64,000 nucleotides of DNA from Sclerotinia nivalis (Eukaryota > Ascomycota > Leotiomycetes > Helotiales > Sclerotiniaceae), in assembly GCA_029531795.1 (NCBI GenBank), contig JAPEIS010000011.1, positions 806,001 to 870,000 of the forward strand, read 5' to 3'. The position numbers and the translations under genes are program-made. The notes beneath the pieces were generated by a model. That model saw nothing but the letters and a program-made list of their open reading frames with translations. It had not been told where the DNA came from and ran no database searches. How positions within the stretch are numbered: the stretch's first letter is position 1; every line of letters starts with the position of its first letter. Of this stretch, positions 24,601 to 38,120 are shown one piece after another.

Positions 24601-25630
24601 CGAAACTTTATCCCGCTAAACTTTTGCTTTATCTCGGAGTCCACAGGCACCAAGATAGTTGCCATTTCATTCCTAGCTTGATTAAATGGTTTAGTTAGGC
24701 AGTTTTGATCATATGCTGCATCAAAGCTTGAAGGTGTAATGGGATGACCCTCGGGTATGCCGACAGAACCTTCAAGAACGCAATGCATGGATGGTGAAGG
24801 TACTGTCGATGGAAGTATATTTGATGCTTCAGATGATTCGGAAACTGAATATAAGAAGCAAAAAGGCGCGTCCTTCTCGGCCAACTCAATGCCCTGGATC
24901 AAATGATCCCAAAGATCACCAATGGTTTTAGCATTAGATAATCGCTCGCCGAGAGCACGAATAATGGTCATTCGTCTATCCGCAAGAACTTGGCGTGTGG
25001 TCTCATCGACTGTTGCGTGTATAGCAATGACATATCCTTCGTCGCAAACGACCGGTAGGCATGTATAAGTAAAATAAGTCTCCTCTTCAAAGCCGCGTCG
25101 ATCAAGGAAAAAAAGAGCATCTTGTTGAATAAATCCTTGGCCTGTTTCTTTGATTCCTTCAATTAATGGGTCGAGAGAGTCCCAAATCTCAGAAAATGCA
25201 ACACTTCGATCTTGACCTTGTAATGCAGGGTGTTTATATCCAATAATGTGAGAATATGGTTCATTGTAAACGATGGCATTGTAATCTCCCCACATGACCA
25301 CGGCCTTTCCACTTGGTCAGTCATGAGGTTCTTCATATCTCAAATGGATGAACAACAACAAAAGTGATCTTGAAGCCAGAAATGAAATAGAAGACATAGA
25401 AGGCTCACCGGTTTTGGATCTGCAAAACACAAAAGTACCATAGAACGAAGCTGCCCTGACCATCCACTCATTGGCCCCAAAGGACTTTTTCCCCAATCAA
25501 CATCAAGAGTGAACTGTTGAAATGGGGTCAATACAACTGTACTTGGTTCTGATATCCAATCGACAATTTTCCGCCTTGGCTTCCTTGCATTTCCTGCACG
25601 TGTTTCTCCCAATTTGACTTGATGATCCAT
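21607..25630 (-). CDS. Hybrid sensor histidine kinase (PAS - HK - receiver)
   Basis: Four exons on the minus strand, 25630..25409, 25304..22548, 22411..22264 and 22172..21607, all in phase, give 1,230 residues. The N-terminus has a WGKSPLGPMSGW segment, then a PAS-like sensor (about 75-180), a GAF-like middle (about 190-370) and a second PAS (about 395-525). The kinase has H-box MTSHEMRNPLSALIG (His about 554), N-box LLNLMTNAIKF (about 696-706), G1 DSGRG (about 765) and G2 GGSGLGL (about 794-800). The receiver (about 940-1075) has the acidic pair VVED, phospho-acceptor Asp in LILMDLEMP (about 1003) and Lys in TTKPYR (about 1059). The final 150 residues are low-complexity with Ser/Thr/Asn repeats. 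Known role: autophosphorylation on His, transfer to the receiver Asp, then to a Ypd1-type phosphotransfer protein and the HOG or related pathways. Two introns interrupt the receiver. The start is the first ATG in frame; an additional 5' exon cannot be excluded. Confidence 0.9.
21660..21830. repeat. Coding minisatellite in the kinase tail
   Basis: On the plus strand, units of 15 to 18 nt such as TTTGAGGTGCTTGGG and TTTTTGAAGTATTGG recur about ten times. On the minus strand they encode the Ser/Thr/Asn-rich repeats (SNPSTSNSSTSNSKTN style, then TSKTNTSKTN) near the C-terminus of the histidine kinase. All remain in frame, so copy number can vary without breaking the gene. Confidence 0.7.
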
Positions 25631-26354
25631 ACTAAGCGTCGGAGAAACTTTCTCCAAATCAAGAAGTACTAAGTCACGGCCGATTATTTGGTTCCGGAAA
25701 TGAGATTCGTGGAAGTCTTAGATTGCATGAAAGTCCACAAACAAGGACAGGAATCAAGGCCAACACGCCAAGATAAGTGGAAAGCTAAGCTGCAATATTC
25801 GGTTAAATGGAGGCGTTACCGACCTAGTTATAATACTTCAATATTCAAGCCTCTAAGAGAGCTGATATGATTACAATGGCAATAAAAATTGACATGACTG
25901 TGAAAGGCGATGATAGCATATCAAAATTTTCCATCAAGCTAAAGAATATTAACGAGGAAAGGGGTCCCAGGGTACCAAGTGTTCTAGAATCGCTCTAGTG
26001 TAAATCGGATTTAAGTAATCAATCCAATCAGAGCCTTCAGCCCGACTCGAACAAATCCACATGCAGTAATAGTGTTAAGATCATTCCAAGCATGTGTTTG
26101 ATGATGATAATGATGATAAGGGCATTCACATTTATGGATATCTCTGTTCTTGTATCTTGTGTCCTATATTGAAATTTACCTGGACTTACCTCAACTTCTC
26201 TATCCGCCATTCACAAAAGTTCGATGCACATATACAGTTTTGAATCTCAAATGATGTTAAGAAAGCGCGTGTGATTTCAGTATTGGGAAAGTAAATAACA
26301 CGGAAGAAAGTTGATTTGAGCAACACAAGATTGGTACCAATCCACCTGAGACTC
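25631..26354. other. Spacer between histidine kinase and F-box gene
   Basis: Upstream region of the kinase (minus strand) and 3' region of the F-box gene. No other supported gene is seen. Confidence 0.5.
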
Positions 26355-27476
26355 TTACTCATGTTCATCAGTCGAGAGAACAATTGTTCCATCATTGTTG
26401 AATGGGTGATCCCTCGAATAATTTTCCTCGTGAGGATGATCAGCTATGCCATTTTCTCCCTGTATACACGAATCGCGAGATTGATACATCACATGGTGAA
26501 AACGATGTGTCGTATATGGCTGTAGATAGCTGATATCATTGCGTCGTCTTCTCTCAATAATAAAAGTTATGGCATCGTCTAAGGTTGCCGGAGCATTGCT
26601 ATTAATGCCAGAACCAGGGCCTTGGGCATTCATGTATTCTGCCCTTTCCAATTTGGTGAAGGTTTGGTCATAAAGATAGACGAGATCCAAAGGATTATAT
26701 CTAAGAAGACTTTTCACAAGGAATCGATACTGACCCCCATCTCCCCAAGCGATTTTCTCAACCGCTTGGGACGTAAAATTCTGCTGAGCTTGTATGGTTG
26801 AGTCTGAAGGATAAAGATCTAGTTCGATAAGCTTGACCACATGCTGTAGAAACTCATTAAGCTGCACAATCTCAATTGTAGTAAATGATTGTATCAGACG
26901 TAGGCGAGGATCAGAAATGATCTCGGGTGGAGGAGGAGTAGGGTTCCACCAAGTAGCAGAGCGGCCAGATGGAGGATCGGAATTGAATTTGGTGTAAATA
27001 TCATCATGGAATAGATTGCTGTAAGTCCAATAATTGTAGATAGCCCGCCGTAAACGCCTCTGCTCATGGGGCCATAGAAACCTCCTGTTTTGGTAATCGA
27101 GGCGCCATTTAAATTGTGGAAAGATCTCGACCCATCTGGACGCAACTCTGCCAAACTTGACCATCTTGCTCAATAGCTGGACCGAAAGATAGGGCTCATC
27201 TGGAACTTGTAGAATACGATCAAGGGCAATATTTCGACGTTTTTCTGTGCCGATAGCACTATTACCTTTGGTTGAACCATCGCTTATTACCAACTTCACC
27301 AAACTAGGGATTGGACCGTATTCATCATCCAAAGCTTGTCTCAGGAGGGGTAAACGTCGTCCACGCAGCGCATTGTAATTTCTTTTGGAAGTCTGGGATA
27401 GATGAAGGATATCAATCAGGTCGGAGTATTCGTATATCCTCTGTAGTAACTCGGTTGAAAGCATCGCGATAGACAT
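26355..27476 (-). CDS. F-box domain protein
   Basis: A single exon of 373 codons from the ATG at 27476 to the stop at 26355. Residues 5-45 form an F-box (MLSTELLQRIYEYSDLIDIL, then LSQTSKRNYNAL), the Skp1-binding module of SCF ubiquitin ligases. The remainder is helical with many Trp/Tyr/Arg residues, as in the large family of fungal F-box proteins that have no named substrate domain. There is a Pro-run insert (PTPPPPEI, about 184-190) and a polar acidic/His-rich tail. Known role: substrate adaptor that links targets to SCF for ubiquitylation. The target here is unknown. Confidence 0.8.
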   Translation of the reverse strand: MSIAMLSTELLQRIYEYSDLIDILHLSQTSKRNYNALRGRRLPLLRQALDDEYGPIPSLVKLVISDGSTKGNSAIGTEKRRNIALDRILQVPDEPYLSVQLLSKMVKFGRVASRWVEIFPQFKWRLDYQNRRFLWPHEQRRLRRAIYNYWTYSNLFHDDIYTKFNSDPPSGRSATWWNPTPPPPEIISDPRLRLIQSFTTIEIVQLNEFLQHVVKLIELDLYPSDSTIQAQQNFTSQAVEKIAWGDGGQYRFLVKSLLRYNPLDLVYLYDQTFTKLERAEYMNAQGPGSGINSNAPATLDDAITFIIERRRRNDISYLQPYTTHRFHHVMYQSRDSCIQGENGIADHPHEENYSRDHPFNNDGTIVLSTDEHE

Positions 27477-28423
27477 GATGATGGTAGATTTTTGGTATGT
27501 TTCCTTTGGTTTAAATGATGAAAATATTCTGAGGCTCTTCGCAGATTATCAGTACTTGTGCAAAGATGACAGTTCGGGCCAAAACATTGCTCACCTCTCT
27601 TATGTATGGACAATCTCACAGCTCCAGTAGAGCCCTCTGTCAACTGTTGTTGACTTTCAATTACTTTTACCTCTCCGCCTCGTTCTCTATCACCCCAAAC
27701 TCTGATAAATTAAATAGCTTTATCTAGATGTGATAGATACTGTGCTTCTGAAAGGCGCGAACCGCAATGATGGATGTAGATAAACAACCACCAAACGGCA
27801 ACAGATTTATAAGAACCTAGGTTTGGAACACCCCAACGTTGGGGCTATAGAAAGTGCAGGCGATATCTTTCGAGCTTCTCCTGTTTAAGGGTGACAGTCT
27901 GACACGACTGGATGGCGATTGATAAATCATAGTGAGTGTGGTTGCAGAGAAGAGGTATGTCATCGAGTCAGGACGTAACAATTGATGTCTATCATTTCGC
28001 TTAGTAATAATCAAGATGAAGACCTCTATTCTTCCAGTATAAGTAAAAACATCACCGTATTTCGTGAAACCCTCAAATTATTCCATTCCCAACCTAAAAT
28101 AGTAAAAAGCCTGGTACTATACACCCAAGGACTCTAACGGTATTGAGCGCGTCGCCTATAACTCAAGTAAAAAAAGAATATATGTGACAATCATTTGAAT
28201 GAACTTGTATTCACCATAATAGCTAGAAATCCCCCAAAGAGATGCAATAGCCAATAACATTGCATGTTTCGAAAAAGTCTAGTCTCTCTTCATATGCTGC
28301 ACCTATCCATTTGACCAAACTTGGTAACTACTGTGAGTTCTTCCTGACCTTTCAATTCAACTAGCTCACATATGTCCCTGCCCTTCAAGGTTCACAAACT
28401 GTATATCTTAGACCCGACCCCGT
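27477..28423. other. Spacer
   Basis: 5' region of the F-box gene and 3' region of HDA1 (both on the minus strand). AT-rich, with no supported gene. Confidence 0.5.
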
Positions 28424-30863
28424 TCACATCAATTGCATATCCCCCATCGCCAATTTCTTAGCACCATCGACGTCGGTCACCGAAATCTCATCTTCCATCG
28501 TCATCACCTCATCATCCTTCGCTTTTTCCTCGAACTTCCCCAACATCCACGACTTTGCACTCGATTGATGTCTCTGTAACATTTTCACCAAACCCGTCTC
28601 CTCACTACGCACCACATTTCCAAAGCGCTGCTTCCTTACCTTCCTAATACTTTCCTCGTCATTCCAACACGCATGTTTATCAGCAACGTAAATTTCACTA
28701 TTTGACTTGTACCAACTACTCAGAGTTGAATCCGTTTCGCTCTTGACGGGTCGAAGACTACCAGTTATAAAGGCTAGTACACCTGCGATACGAGGGCGGC
28801 AATCTCTGGAGGTGAGTAATTGTTTAATACCGAGGTAAGAGTCGCCAACCCCCATAAGTATGATATTGTCTGAATCATAAAGTTGAATAAAATTGTCCCA
28901 GATATAGCCAACCAAATCTTGAATTTGACTTTCGAGTTCGAAGATACCCGGGCGAGAATGATAACCACCGGTGGCAGGGGGAAAGGTGTCCGTATTCAGT
29001 GGAACGTTAATATCCATCACACCAATTTTATTTTCAATAGCCCAGGCGATGTAATCACTGACTGGATCGACCTAAATTGATTAACTGGTCAGGTGTTATC
29101 TGAGCATGAAAGGGAGAGGCTTACAAGATATGAGTTATGCAACTCGACTTTAGCTGTAAATGGATCGGGAGTAGCCAGTATTTCCGGGCTAAATGATAAT
29201 TAACGGACGTCGTAAAAGAAAACAAAGAGGGAGCTTACGGATCATGGACGATTAGCAATATCTTTGTCGCAGATTTTATATACGGAGTGACCATAACTTG
29301 ATGATCAAACGATCTTGCGAGTTGATGTCGTTGAACCCACAGGGAAACCATCTGATAGTTCTTACTCAGTACATTACTCTGGTAATTCCGAATAATATCA
29401 TCCAGGCGGATGGCTCCTTTAAATTTTGCTTCCTTGTAGTCAACGACTCCAGATCGCATACATTCCCAATATGGAGATTGATAGTACTTGACTTCTTCGA
29501 AGACCTCGGCGGCGACTCTATTCAATGGTGGAATTGGTTGTCTAATTGGTGGTTCTCCCATTAAAGTTTTGGCCACTGCAAGAGCGGATCGTGAAATTGC
29601 CTTTAGGTTATAACCTCCCTCAAGGCAAACAGCCACTTTGCCACCAGCTAGGGACATCAGCATATGTGTCATGTGAGAGTAGCAGCCAGGTGTTACAAAA
29701 CATCCTCCGAGTTCGTCTCCCGCAGCAGCGTCAAATCCTGCTGATATAATGACAAGATCCGGATCAAACTCTTGGGCGATTGGCATGACGATCTTTTGAA
29801 AAGCTGCCATGTATTCTCCATCTCCCATGCCTTGACTGGGCCAACCAATATTGACATTCTTGCCGATGCCGGCTCCAGTCCCAACCTTATCGTTACCCCC
29901 ATCGGGAAGATGAGGATCGTCAGGTTGACCGGGATAAAAATTTCCATTTTCGTACACATGAAGCGAAATGTATAAGACGTTTGGATCTTCGTAGAACATG
30001 TTCTGAGTGCCATTTCCGTGATGAATATCCCAATCCAGAATCAATACCTTCCTACATAATTTGGGATAATCGAGCATACAGATTTTAGCAGCGACAGGTA
30101 CGTTATTGAAAACACAAAACCCTAGCGACTCGTTCGCTTCTGCATGATGTCCAGGTGGTCGGATGACGGCAATGGCATTTTTTACATGGCCCTCGACAAC
30201 ATTTTTGCAAGTTTCTATTGCACCACCCGCGGAGATTAAGGCAGCTTCAAAAGTACAAAGTCCAACGTATAGGGACTTCCGACCGGCATCCATTATCTTA
30301 TTTAGCTCACGCAAATCTTCGGATGTTTTCTTTGCTAAGGACTCAACCCATTCAAAGTGCCCTGCATAATGTACCGTACAAATTTCGTCTTTGCTTGCTA
30401 CTCTGGCTGGAATACGTAACATGTACTTTGTAGGTGACTCCTTGAGGATCCTATCAGTGTCTTCCGGACTACCAGTGTATAGCAAGCCAGCCTCTTTGAA
30501 TGTTCTCATTATTGCTTCTATTCGTCGAGGGTCTTCTGGATGCGGCGTATTATCTGAGAAGTCTCCGGTGGCGTGCAACTTCATTCGATCGTCATAACAA
30601 CACCCTGTAGGTAGATATGCTTGGCGTGGAGTAGCTATAATCTTTGTATCCTCTGATGATGATGAATCCATTTCATCTTCGGGTTCAAGATCATCATAGG
30701 CAATCTCCGCATCTTCTGTAGAGATTAAGACTCTAGGGTCAACAAAACCACTTTCGTTGCCGTTTGACAACATCCCGTTAATACCTGCCCCATGGATATT
30801 ATCATGTAGCTGCATAACCAAATCACTGCTTGGTTGCAGCAATGGAGGTTCGAGTGTGTCCAT
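28424..30863 (-). CDS. HDA1: Class II histone deacetylase HDA1 with Arb2 domain
   Basis: Exons 30863..29239, 29188..29125 and 29071..28424 (introns of 50 and 53 nt with GTAAGC donors and TTTAG acceptors) give 778 residues. The first ATG in frame is at 30863. After an acidic N-terminus, the deacetylase domain (about 85-460) shows the catalytic RPPGHHAE (about 235-242), FCVFNN and DWDIHHGNGTQ (about 277-287), which hold the zinc and charge-relay residues. VIISAGFDAAAGD and CLEGGYN complete the pocket. The last 230 residues form an Arb2-type domain with strands such as NIILMGVGDSYLG, the usual partner of HDA1/Clr3. Known role: removes acetyl groups from histones H3/H2B in the Hda1 complex to repress transcription in the nucleus. 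Length and domain order are normal for the family. An upstream non-coding exon is possible. Confidence 0.93.
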
Positions 30864-32495
30864 TACTAGCTGACTCAATCCGTTAACAGAACCGATGTTC
30901 AGTAGGTATCGAAAATGAATGTAAGAGAAATGTTACCCGAAACAGATGTAACCAGAGAGCTGCGATCTCAATTTCAAAGAAAGCCAATCTTAATATCAGC
31001 TAAGAGATTCCGCAAGAATAAAATACCGTGGTCTTCGGTGATACAGTGAAAGTAGAAGTTCTCTCTGGTACAGGCTAAGAAACTATTAGTCGTCAGAAGA
31101 TTACTAAATCTTTAGGCAGAAGCAAAATGATAGAGAAATCAAATTTCGTAAAGTACAAAATAGTTGAGCAATATGATCATAGGAAAGCGAAGCTGGATCA
31201 CTGTGGATGGATCCAGTACACAGCAACAGGAGATACTATGACTGTCAAAGTATGAGATGTATGATCGATTTGGTGAGCCATATATATTCATCAATGAATA
31301 AACTCCAACAGCACTTTATCTTGATAATCCACAATGAGTTTGGGATCGATGTGAATCAGTAAGTGAAGAGAATAAAGGATCATGTGACCATAACTATGAA
31401 TGACAATATGGAGGCACAAGTTCTTTGGTTTCTTTGGTACAATAATATAAGACAATTATATCTGTAAAGGTCTTTGAATCTACTTGATCCACACAAGATA
31501 AATGATATGAAGTATAGTGGGTGATTGTCAAATGAGAATAGAATTGAAGTGCTTAAACTTACCGAGACAATGATGAATGGAAACACAGTGATTATCCAAG
31601 GGAAAGAATAAGTTCTCAGCTGTAAGAACCTGGGAATTACGTTAGATGACTGTTAAGTCTCTGGAATGTTGAGTGGAATGTGAATTTGAGATATAATATT
31701 GTTGAGTTCACAGGGTTATGGATGAGTTGTGGTTTGTTAAGTTGTAGGAGAGATGGATTCTTAGTTAAAGCACCCAAGCCGAAAATGTTGTGGCCTGAAA
31801 TTATAGGTAGTTATAATAGTTCTATTTCTCATTTGAAAGGGAACCGTGGGCTAGCAGCGCTTATAAAAAGGGCTTCTTCCGATTCTATGTAGATGTTCCC
31901 TTCCAATATTCAAATTAGAATTCAAAGATCCTACAATAGTTCCCGAACTTCACAACCTTATGAAGATTCTCATGATTAATCGAAGTATCCATCGCTGCTT
32001 GGATAATTAAGCTTAGATGTCAAGATGTTACAATTATTATCCACCCCCAAGGACATCAAGGACCAAAAGTACAACGTTCAAAAATAGGGTGAATCTACTT
32101 GAGATCAATGTGTCGAGGACAATCAAGGAATCTGGCGGTACCACATAATGGGACTCTCTACACAACTTTTCGAAGCACATTCTCTGGAATCAGGCTGGGT
32201 CAAGAGGATGGAACATTTATGGGGTCATTCAGGTAAGCAAAGTTTTGGTTGCGTTTGTCAAATTAATGCCATAGCGCATAAATGGAAGCAGCTCACATGA
32301 TGGGAACGGCATGATGTTCTTGATTTTGTTTCCATTCCTAAGCTATCATAAGGCATTTATCGTTACTCGGTAATAACTATTCATTTTAATGAAATTTTCG
32401 CATCTGAGTTAAGTATCAGAGCTTGCCTTTCAAGAATTCTCTGCCAAATAGTGGTCAGAGTCTTGATTACTTCCTAAATACTGAGCAGAAATCTC
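30864..32495. other. Spacer between HDA1 and GAPDH
   Basis: 1.6 kb holding the HDA1 promoter and leader (minus strand) and the GAPDH 3' region. Several short frames lack an ATG or family resemblance. No gene is supported. Confidence 0.5.
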
Positions 32496-34060
<1,565 letters not shown>

Positions 34061-36250
34061 AAACAAAGTAATGAACTGATGAAGTATGAAGTACGTGTTA
34101 CTCTTGACATTCTTGGTTTTGTTTTGAAGTTGACCTTGATAGGTTCTCTTTGCGTACAGCTAGCTACACGGTCTTGTCTTGTATGATATGAACTTTTCAT
34201 AGCATTTATTACTTACTTTGTACTCTTTGCCTTTGAAGGGGTTTAGCTTCGAATTGCATCACTATCGATATAATAGTAAGTCCGCTGCAAGCACTGTAAG
34301 CTTTTTTCTTTCAGATGTCACGTCAGCTATCTACTCGGTAGGTAGGTACTTATTTGCAATAACATCACCATTGCATCTTGCTCGACTCCACGAATCCCCC
34401 CATGACAGATACTCGGTACATCGGAATCAGCCGGTCGGATGATTTTGAACACGATAATTCAGGGTATCATAGTAGAGTGAGAACAACCTTAACCTTTGTC
34501 CCTATTATGTATCGCGATCCGAGGCGAAAGAATATCTTCTCTCTGCTCATGGTATTCTCATAAAGATACATGAAGTCCATACAACCGGATTCCGTTACAT
34601 CCAGAAACCCAAAATTCTCACCTCATCTTACGATCCTCTACGCTTTCGCCTCTCAGATATCTTGGTCTCTGAGTCCAAAGCAATCTCTCATACCGTGTTG
34701 TGTCAGCCAACATTAACCACAATGAATCACTCCACTCAATCAATACACGTGCTGCTTCAGAGATTTTCTTTTTGCATGATGAGTTATAACTGTTGAGTGA
34801 GTCAAATGGGTTATAATTCTTCTCATCTCATCTCATCTCATCTCATTAATTTGAGTTATTATTGAGCATGCTGAATAAAACTTTGACTCCGTCTTTACGG
34901 CCTCATTTTCGGACTTTCTATTTTTCTCTGATAAGGCCCCACGCATTCCAGCCAGATTGTAAAAGCTTATATTATGTTTTGAAGTTGAGACTTGAGAGCA
35001 TATATTTTATGCATGTTTTGTATGCTAGATACATAACCTACTACCTCGTGCTCTGTAGAGCCAACACACCCCGCCTCTTCTACCACGCAGGAAAATGCCC
35101 TCCCTACTCGTATCATAGATGCATCTTTCAGTCCCCTCAGATTTAAGGAACATAGACCAGATGTCAGTTATACAGCCTGCAATCTGAGCGGAAACTTTTA
35201 ATATAACTATCTAACCCAAGTTGTCACGAGAAAGTCACGTTGTATTTCTTCCACCTGACCCAACACCAAGTCTGAGGAGTCGAAGTCACCGCAGTATCTT
35301 AGGTATTGAATTTAAAGTTCCTTTCACCCTATTTCATATTCATAGTAGAACTCGGGTCTCTAGCAATCAATTCGCTCAGAGACAAGGTTGATGGGCCACC
35401 AGACCTTTGCACCCCAAGTCAAATATGGAGGATATATCTCGGGCTAGCAACCACGCACCCCACAATCGAAAGAACTCGTCCCCCATCTCAGGGTATGTCA
35501 ATCTACCAGGAATCTAACAGCACGGCTTCTGTTGAAGATATATCGAAGATTTAAATGTTGTATTGAGCTCGAAGATGGCGCGGGACAGTTCAAAATCCTA
35601 CCGTACCTTATCTATGCATTCGCGAAAGGCGGGATCCATCCCGCCGGTAAATAAATTTATTTCTGTCTTTTTTTTTCCCCTCTAGCCAACATTGGAATAA
35701 CCAAATCATATCGTAAATACTAGATATATCTACCTATAAACTGCATACAAATAGATATCCAATTCCCCAAGATCAATATTCGAAGAGTAGCATTTTCATA
35801 TCAAACACCAACATAACAGTATTGTTGCATACAACCGTCGCCGTCCAATCGAGAATTGATAATTTATAAACGTGCAAAAAATTTGGTGATGGCCAACCGG
35901 ATGATGTTGATTCGTCAAAACCAAGAGTCTCTCCATTCCAGCATATGAAGGTACAACGACATCCAAAGGCGTTCAATCGTAACTTCGAAACCCATCTAAC
36001 ATTATAGACAAGATTAATTAAGTCGTTAATCTTCCAAGAGCTACAAATCTCAAAAATTTGAAGATATAAATCTCCCACGTGACTCTAGAAAGTGGATCTC
36101 TACCTCGCTTAACAAAATCCAAAGTCATCCGATTCCCCATCCTCGACCACCCATTCCGTCTCGTACGCAGCTCTACAATCTGCATCTACACTTACACGCA
36201 CCCATAACACCTCTCGATTTCTGCCCCTCATAATCCTCCCTGCCGCAAGC
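34061..36250. other. Spacer between GAPDH and COX5 (divergent)
   Basis: 2.2 kb with no supported gene. A (TCTCA)n repeat lies at about 34820-34846. Frames near 34868-35146 and 35773-36078 were rejected. The last 150 bp are C/T-rich and are the likely COX5 leader. Confidence 0.5.
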
Positions 36251-37098
36251 ATGCTCCGCACATCAATTGCCCGCGCCGCCAGCGCCCGCGCTGCGGGATC
36301 TGTTGTCCGAAACCAGGTTCGATGTGCTTCGTCTCATGCAATCAGTAATCCTACCCTGGCCGATATTGAGAAGAGGTGGGAGGGCATGCCACCGCAGGAA
36401 CAGGCTGAGCTTTGGATGAGCTTGAGGGATCGTATGAAGATTAATTGGGCCGAGTTGACTTTGCAGGAGAAGAAGGCTGGTATGTGAGGTTCTTTTTTTC
36501 CCGGCATATATGGATTTTATATACAAGAGGTTTTGGGACAGGGAAAGGTGGTTGGGTAGGTTTTAAATGGCTGCAAATGGGAGCAGCTTATTTTATAAGT
36601 TGATGGGTTGGGAAGTTGCGGGGTATAATATATTTGGTAGAGATGAAGACCGGGATTGAGATCGAGAAAGACAGCAAGGCTAACGGACATTCATGAACAG
36701 CTTATTATATTGCCTTTGGCGCCCACGGACCAAGAGCTCAAACTCCTCCAGGAGAATCATGGAAGGTTTTCGGATACACATTGGGTGGAGTTGGTGTTTC
36801 TCTCGCCCTCTTCCTTCTCATTAGATCATTCGCCAAGGGAAGCCCATCTACTATGAACAAGGAGTGGGAGGAGGCTACTAATGAGTACTTGAAGGTATGT
36901 ACATATTTTTTAAATTCCACCAGTCTCATTTCTAGCGAGGATGTTTTTATTTTGAGCTCGAGATCTATTCAAAGAATTGAGAAAACAAATCTAACACACT
37001 CTCCACCACAGTCACAAAACTCCGAACCTATCAGCGGTATATCCTCAGAAGGGTACACCGGCCCCGGTCAAGTGCAATCTGCTCCCAAGAAGAAGTAA
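36251..37098 (+). CDS. COX5: Cytochrome c oxidase subunit 5 (COX IV family)
   Basis: Exons 36251..36479, 36701..36894 and 37012..37098 give 169 residues. The first 27 residues are a typical mitochondrial presequence (Arg/Ala/Ser, no acids, ending near RCASS). The mature part has the family pattern: LADIEKRWEGMPPQEQAELW, then LQEKKAAYYIAFGAHGPRA, one TM helix (about 117-136, LGGVGVSLALFLLI) and the short intermembrane-space tail. It is a nuclear-encoded structural subunit of respiratory complex IV in the inner mitochondrial membrane. The first intron (221 nt) is long for this window and ends in a GCTAAC branch and AACAG. The second is 117 nt. Confidence 0.93.
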
Positions 37099-38120
37099 AT
37101 CCTTCCTTCGACCAACTATACATAAAGCCAGAAAAGAAAAGAATACAACCTCGTTTCCTCCACTCAGAATCCTGCATACACACCTTATTTTTCTTTTGTT
37201 GGATGAATGTAAGCCTTGGGAGATGGATGGGATAGAAATGGATGGAATATTGAGAGATGGTTGGGAAGTGGGAGGAATTTCTTGTAAAGGAAATCATGGA
37301 TGGGAAGGAAAGTTTTGTGCATAGAATTTGAGGGGGTAGGAATGAGAGGATGATGAATGAGCGGCAGAGATGAAAGATCGAATTTTTACAATGCAGCATT
37401 TGTACAACAGTTCGTGAATGACTTTGATTTGTGCATTTTCGTGACTGTGCAAGTGAACTAGAGATCTCGAAGTAGAGTTTCAAAATTGACCTAAGCTCTC
37501 AGAGCTAGAGATGTGATATCCTTCATATACTGACGGTATCCAATTTGTTATATGCACACGCAAAGAAAACGCAAAAATTCAAATACCATTTCTTCATTTT
37601 CATATCATTTCATATCCGCCATCATCCTATCTGCATATCTGCCTACCAACCTACCAACCTATCTACAAAATTCGCTTTCGCTCAAGTCGAGAACGATATG
37701 GAAATAACAGATAAGTAACTGACCAAGTAACTGCTCACTCGCCTGCTCGCCTACATATACCAAACAAATCCCGCACGCCAGCCACAGCCAAATTTGAAAA
37801 ATCTTCCGTTGTGAGGTTCATGAATTTATTCGTTCGTACCAGTACCAGTACCAGTACCGCTCACTGTACTATACTAGTGTGCTTTTGTGAATGCGAAGGG
37901 GTTTGTGTTCGTTCGTTCGTTAGTTCTGTTCGCATTGTATTGTGTTGCGTTGTGTTTCGTTCCTCTTCCTCTTCCTCTTCTCTCCTTTTGCCCGGGCTAC
38001 CTCGCTCTCCTCTTCTTTTTACTATGTTGATTGTAGATGAGTTTTCCTCGCAAGCAACAAGCAAGTCCATCTCATAAGCTCAGCTTTTCCCACAAATTCA
38101 GCTTTCCTCGCAAATTCACA
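37099..38120. other. Convergent spacer COX5 / MCX1
   Basis: 3' regions of both genes. Short CTTCCT and GTACCA repeats lie around 37838-37980. No gene is seen. Confidence 0.5.

Noticed and set aside
34862..35146. 94-codon frame between GAPDH and COX5
   Set aside because: The initial codon is not ATG in the longest form, the composition is that of spacer, and no family is recognised.
35773..36078. 101-codon minus-strand frame
   Set aside because: It starts with GTG, not ATG; no exon partner found.
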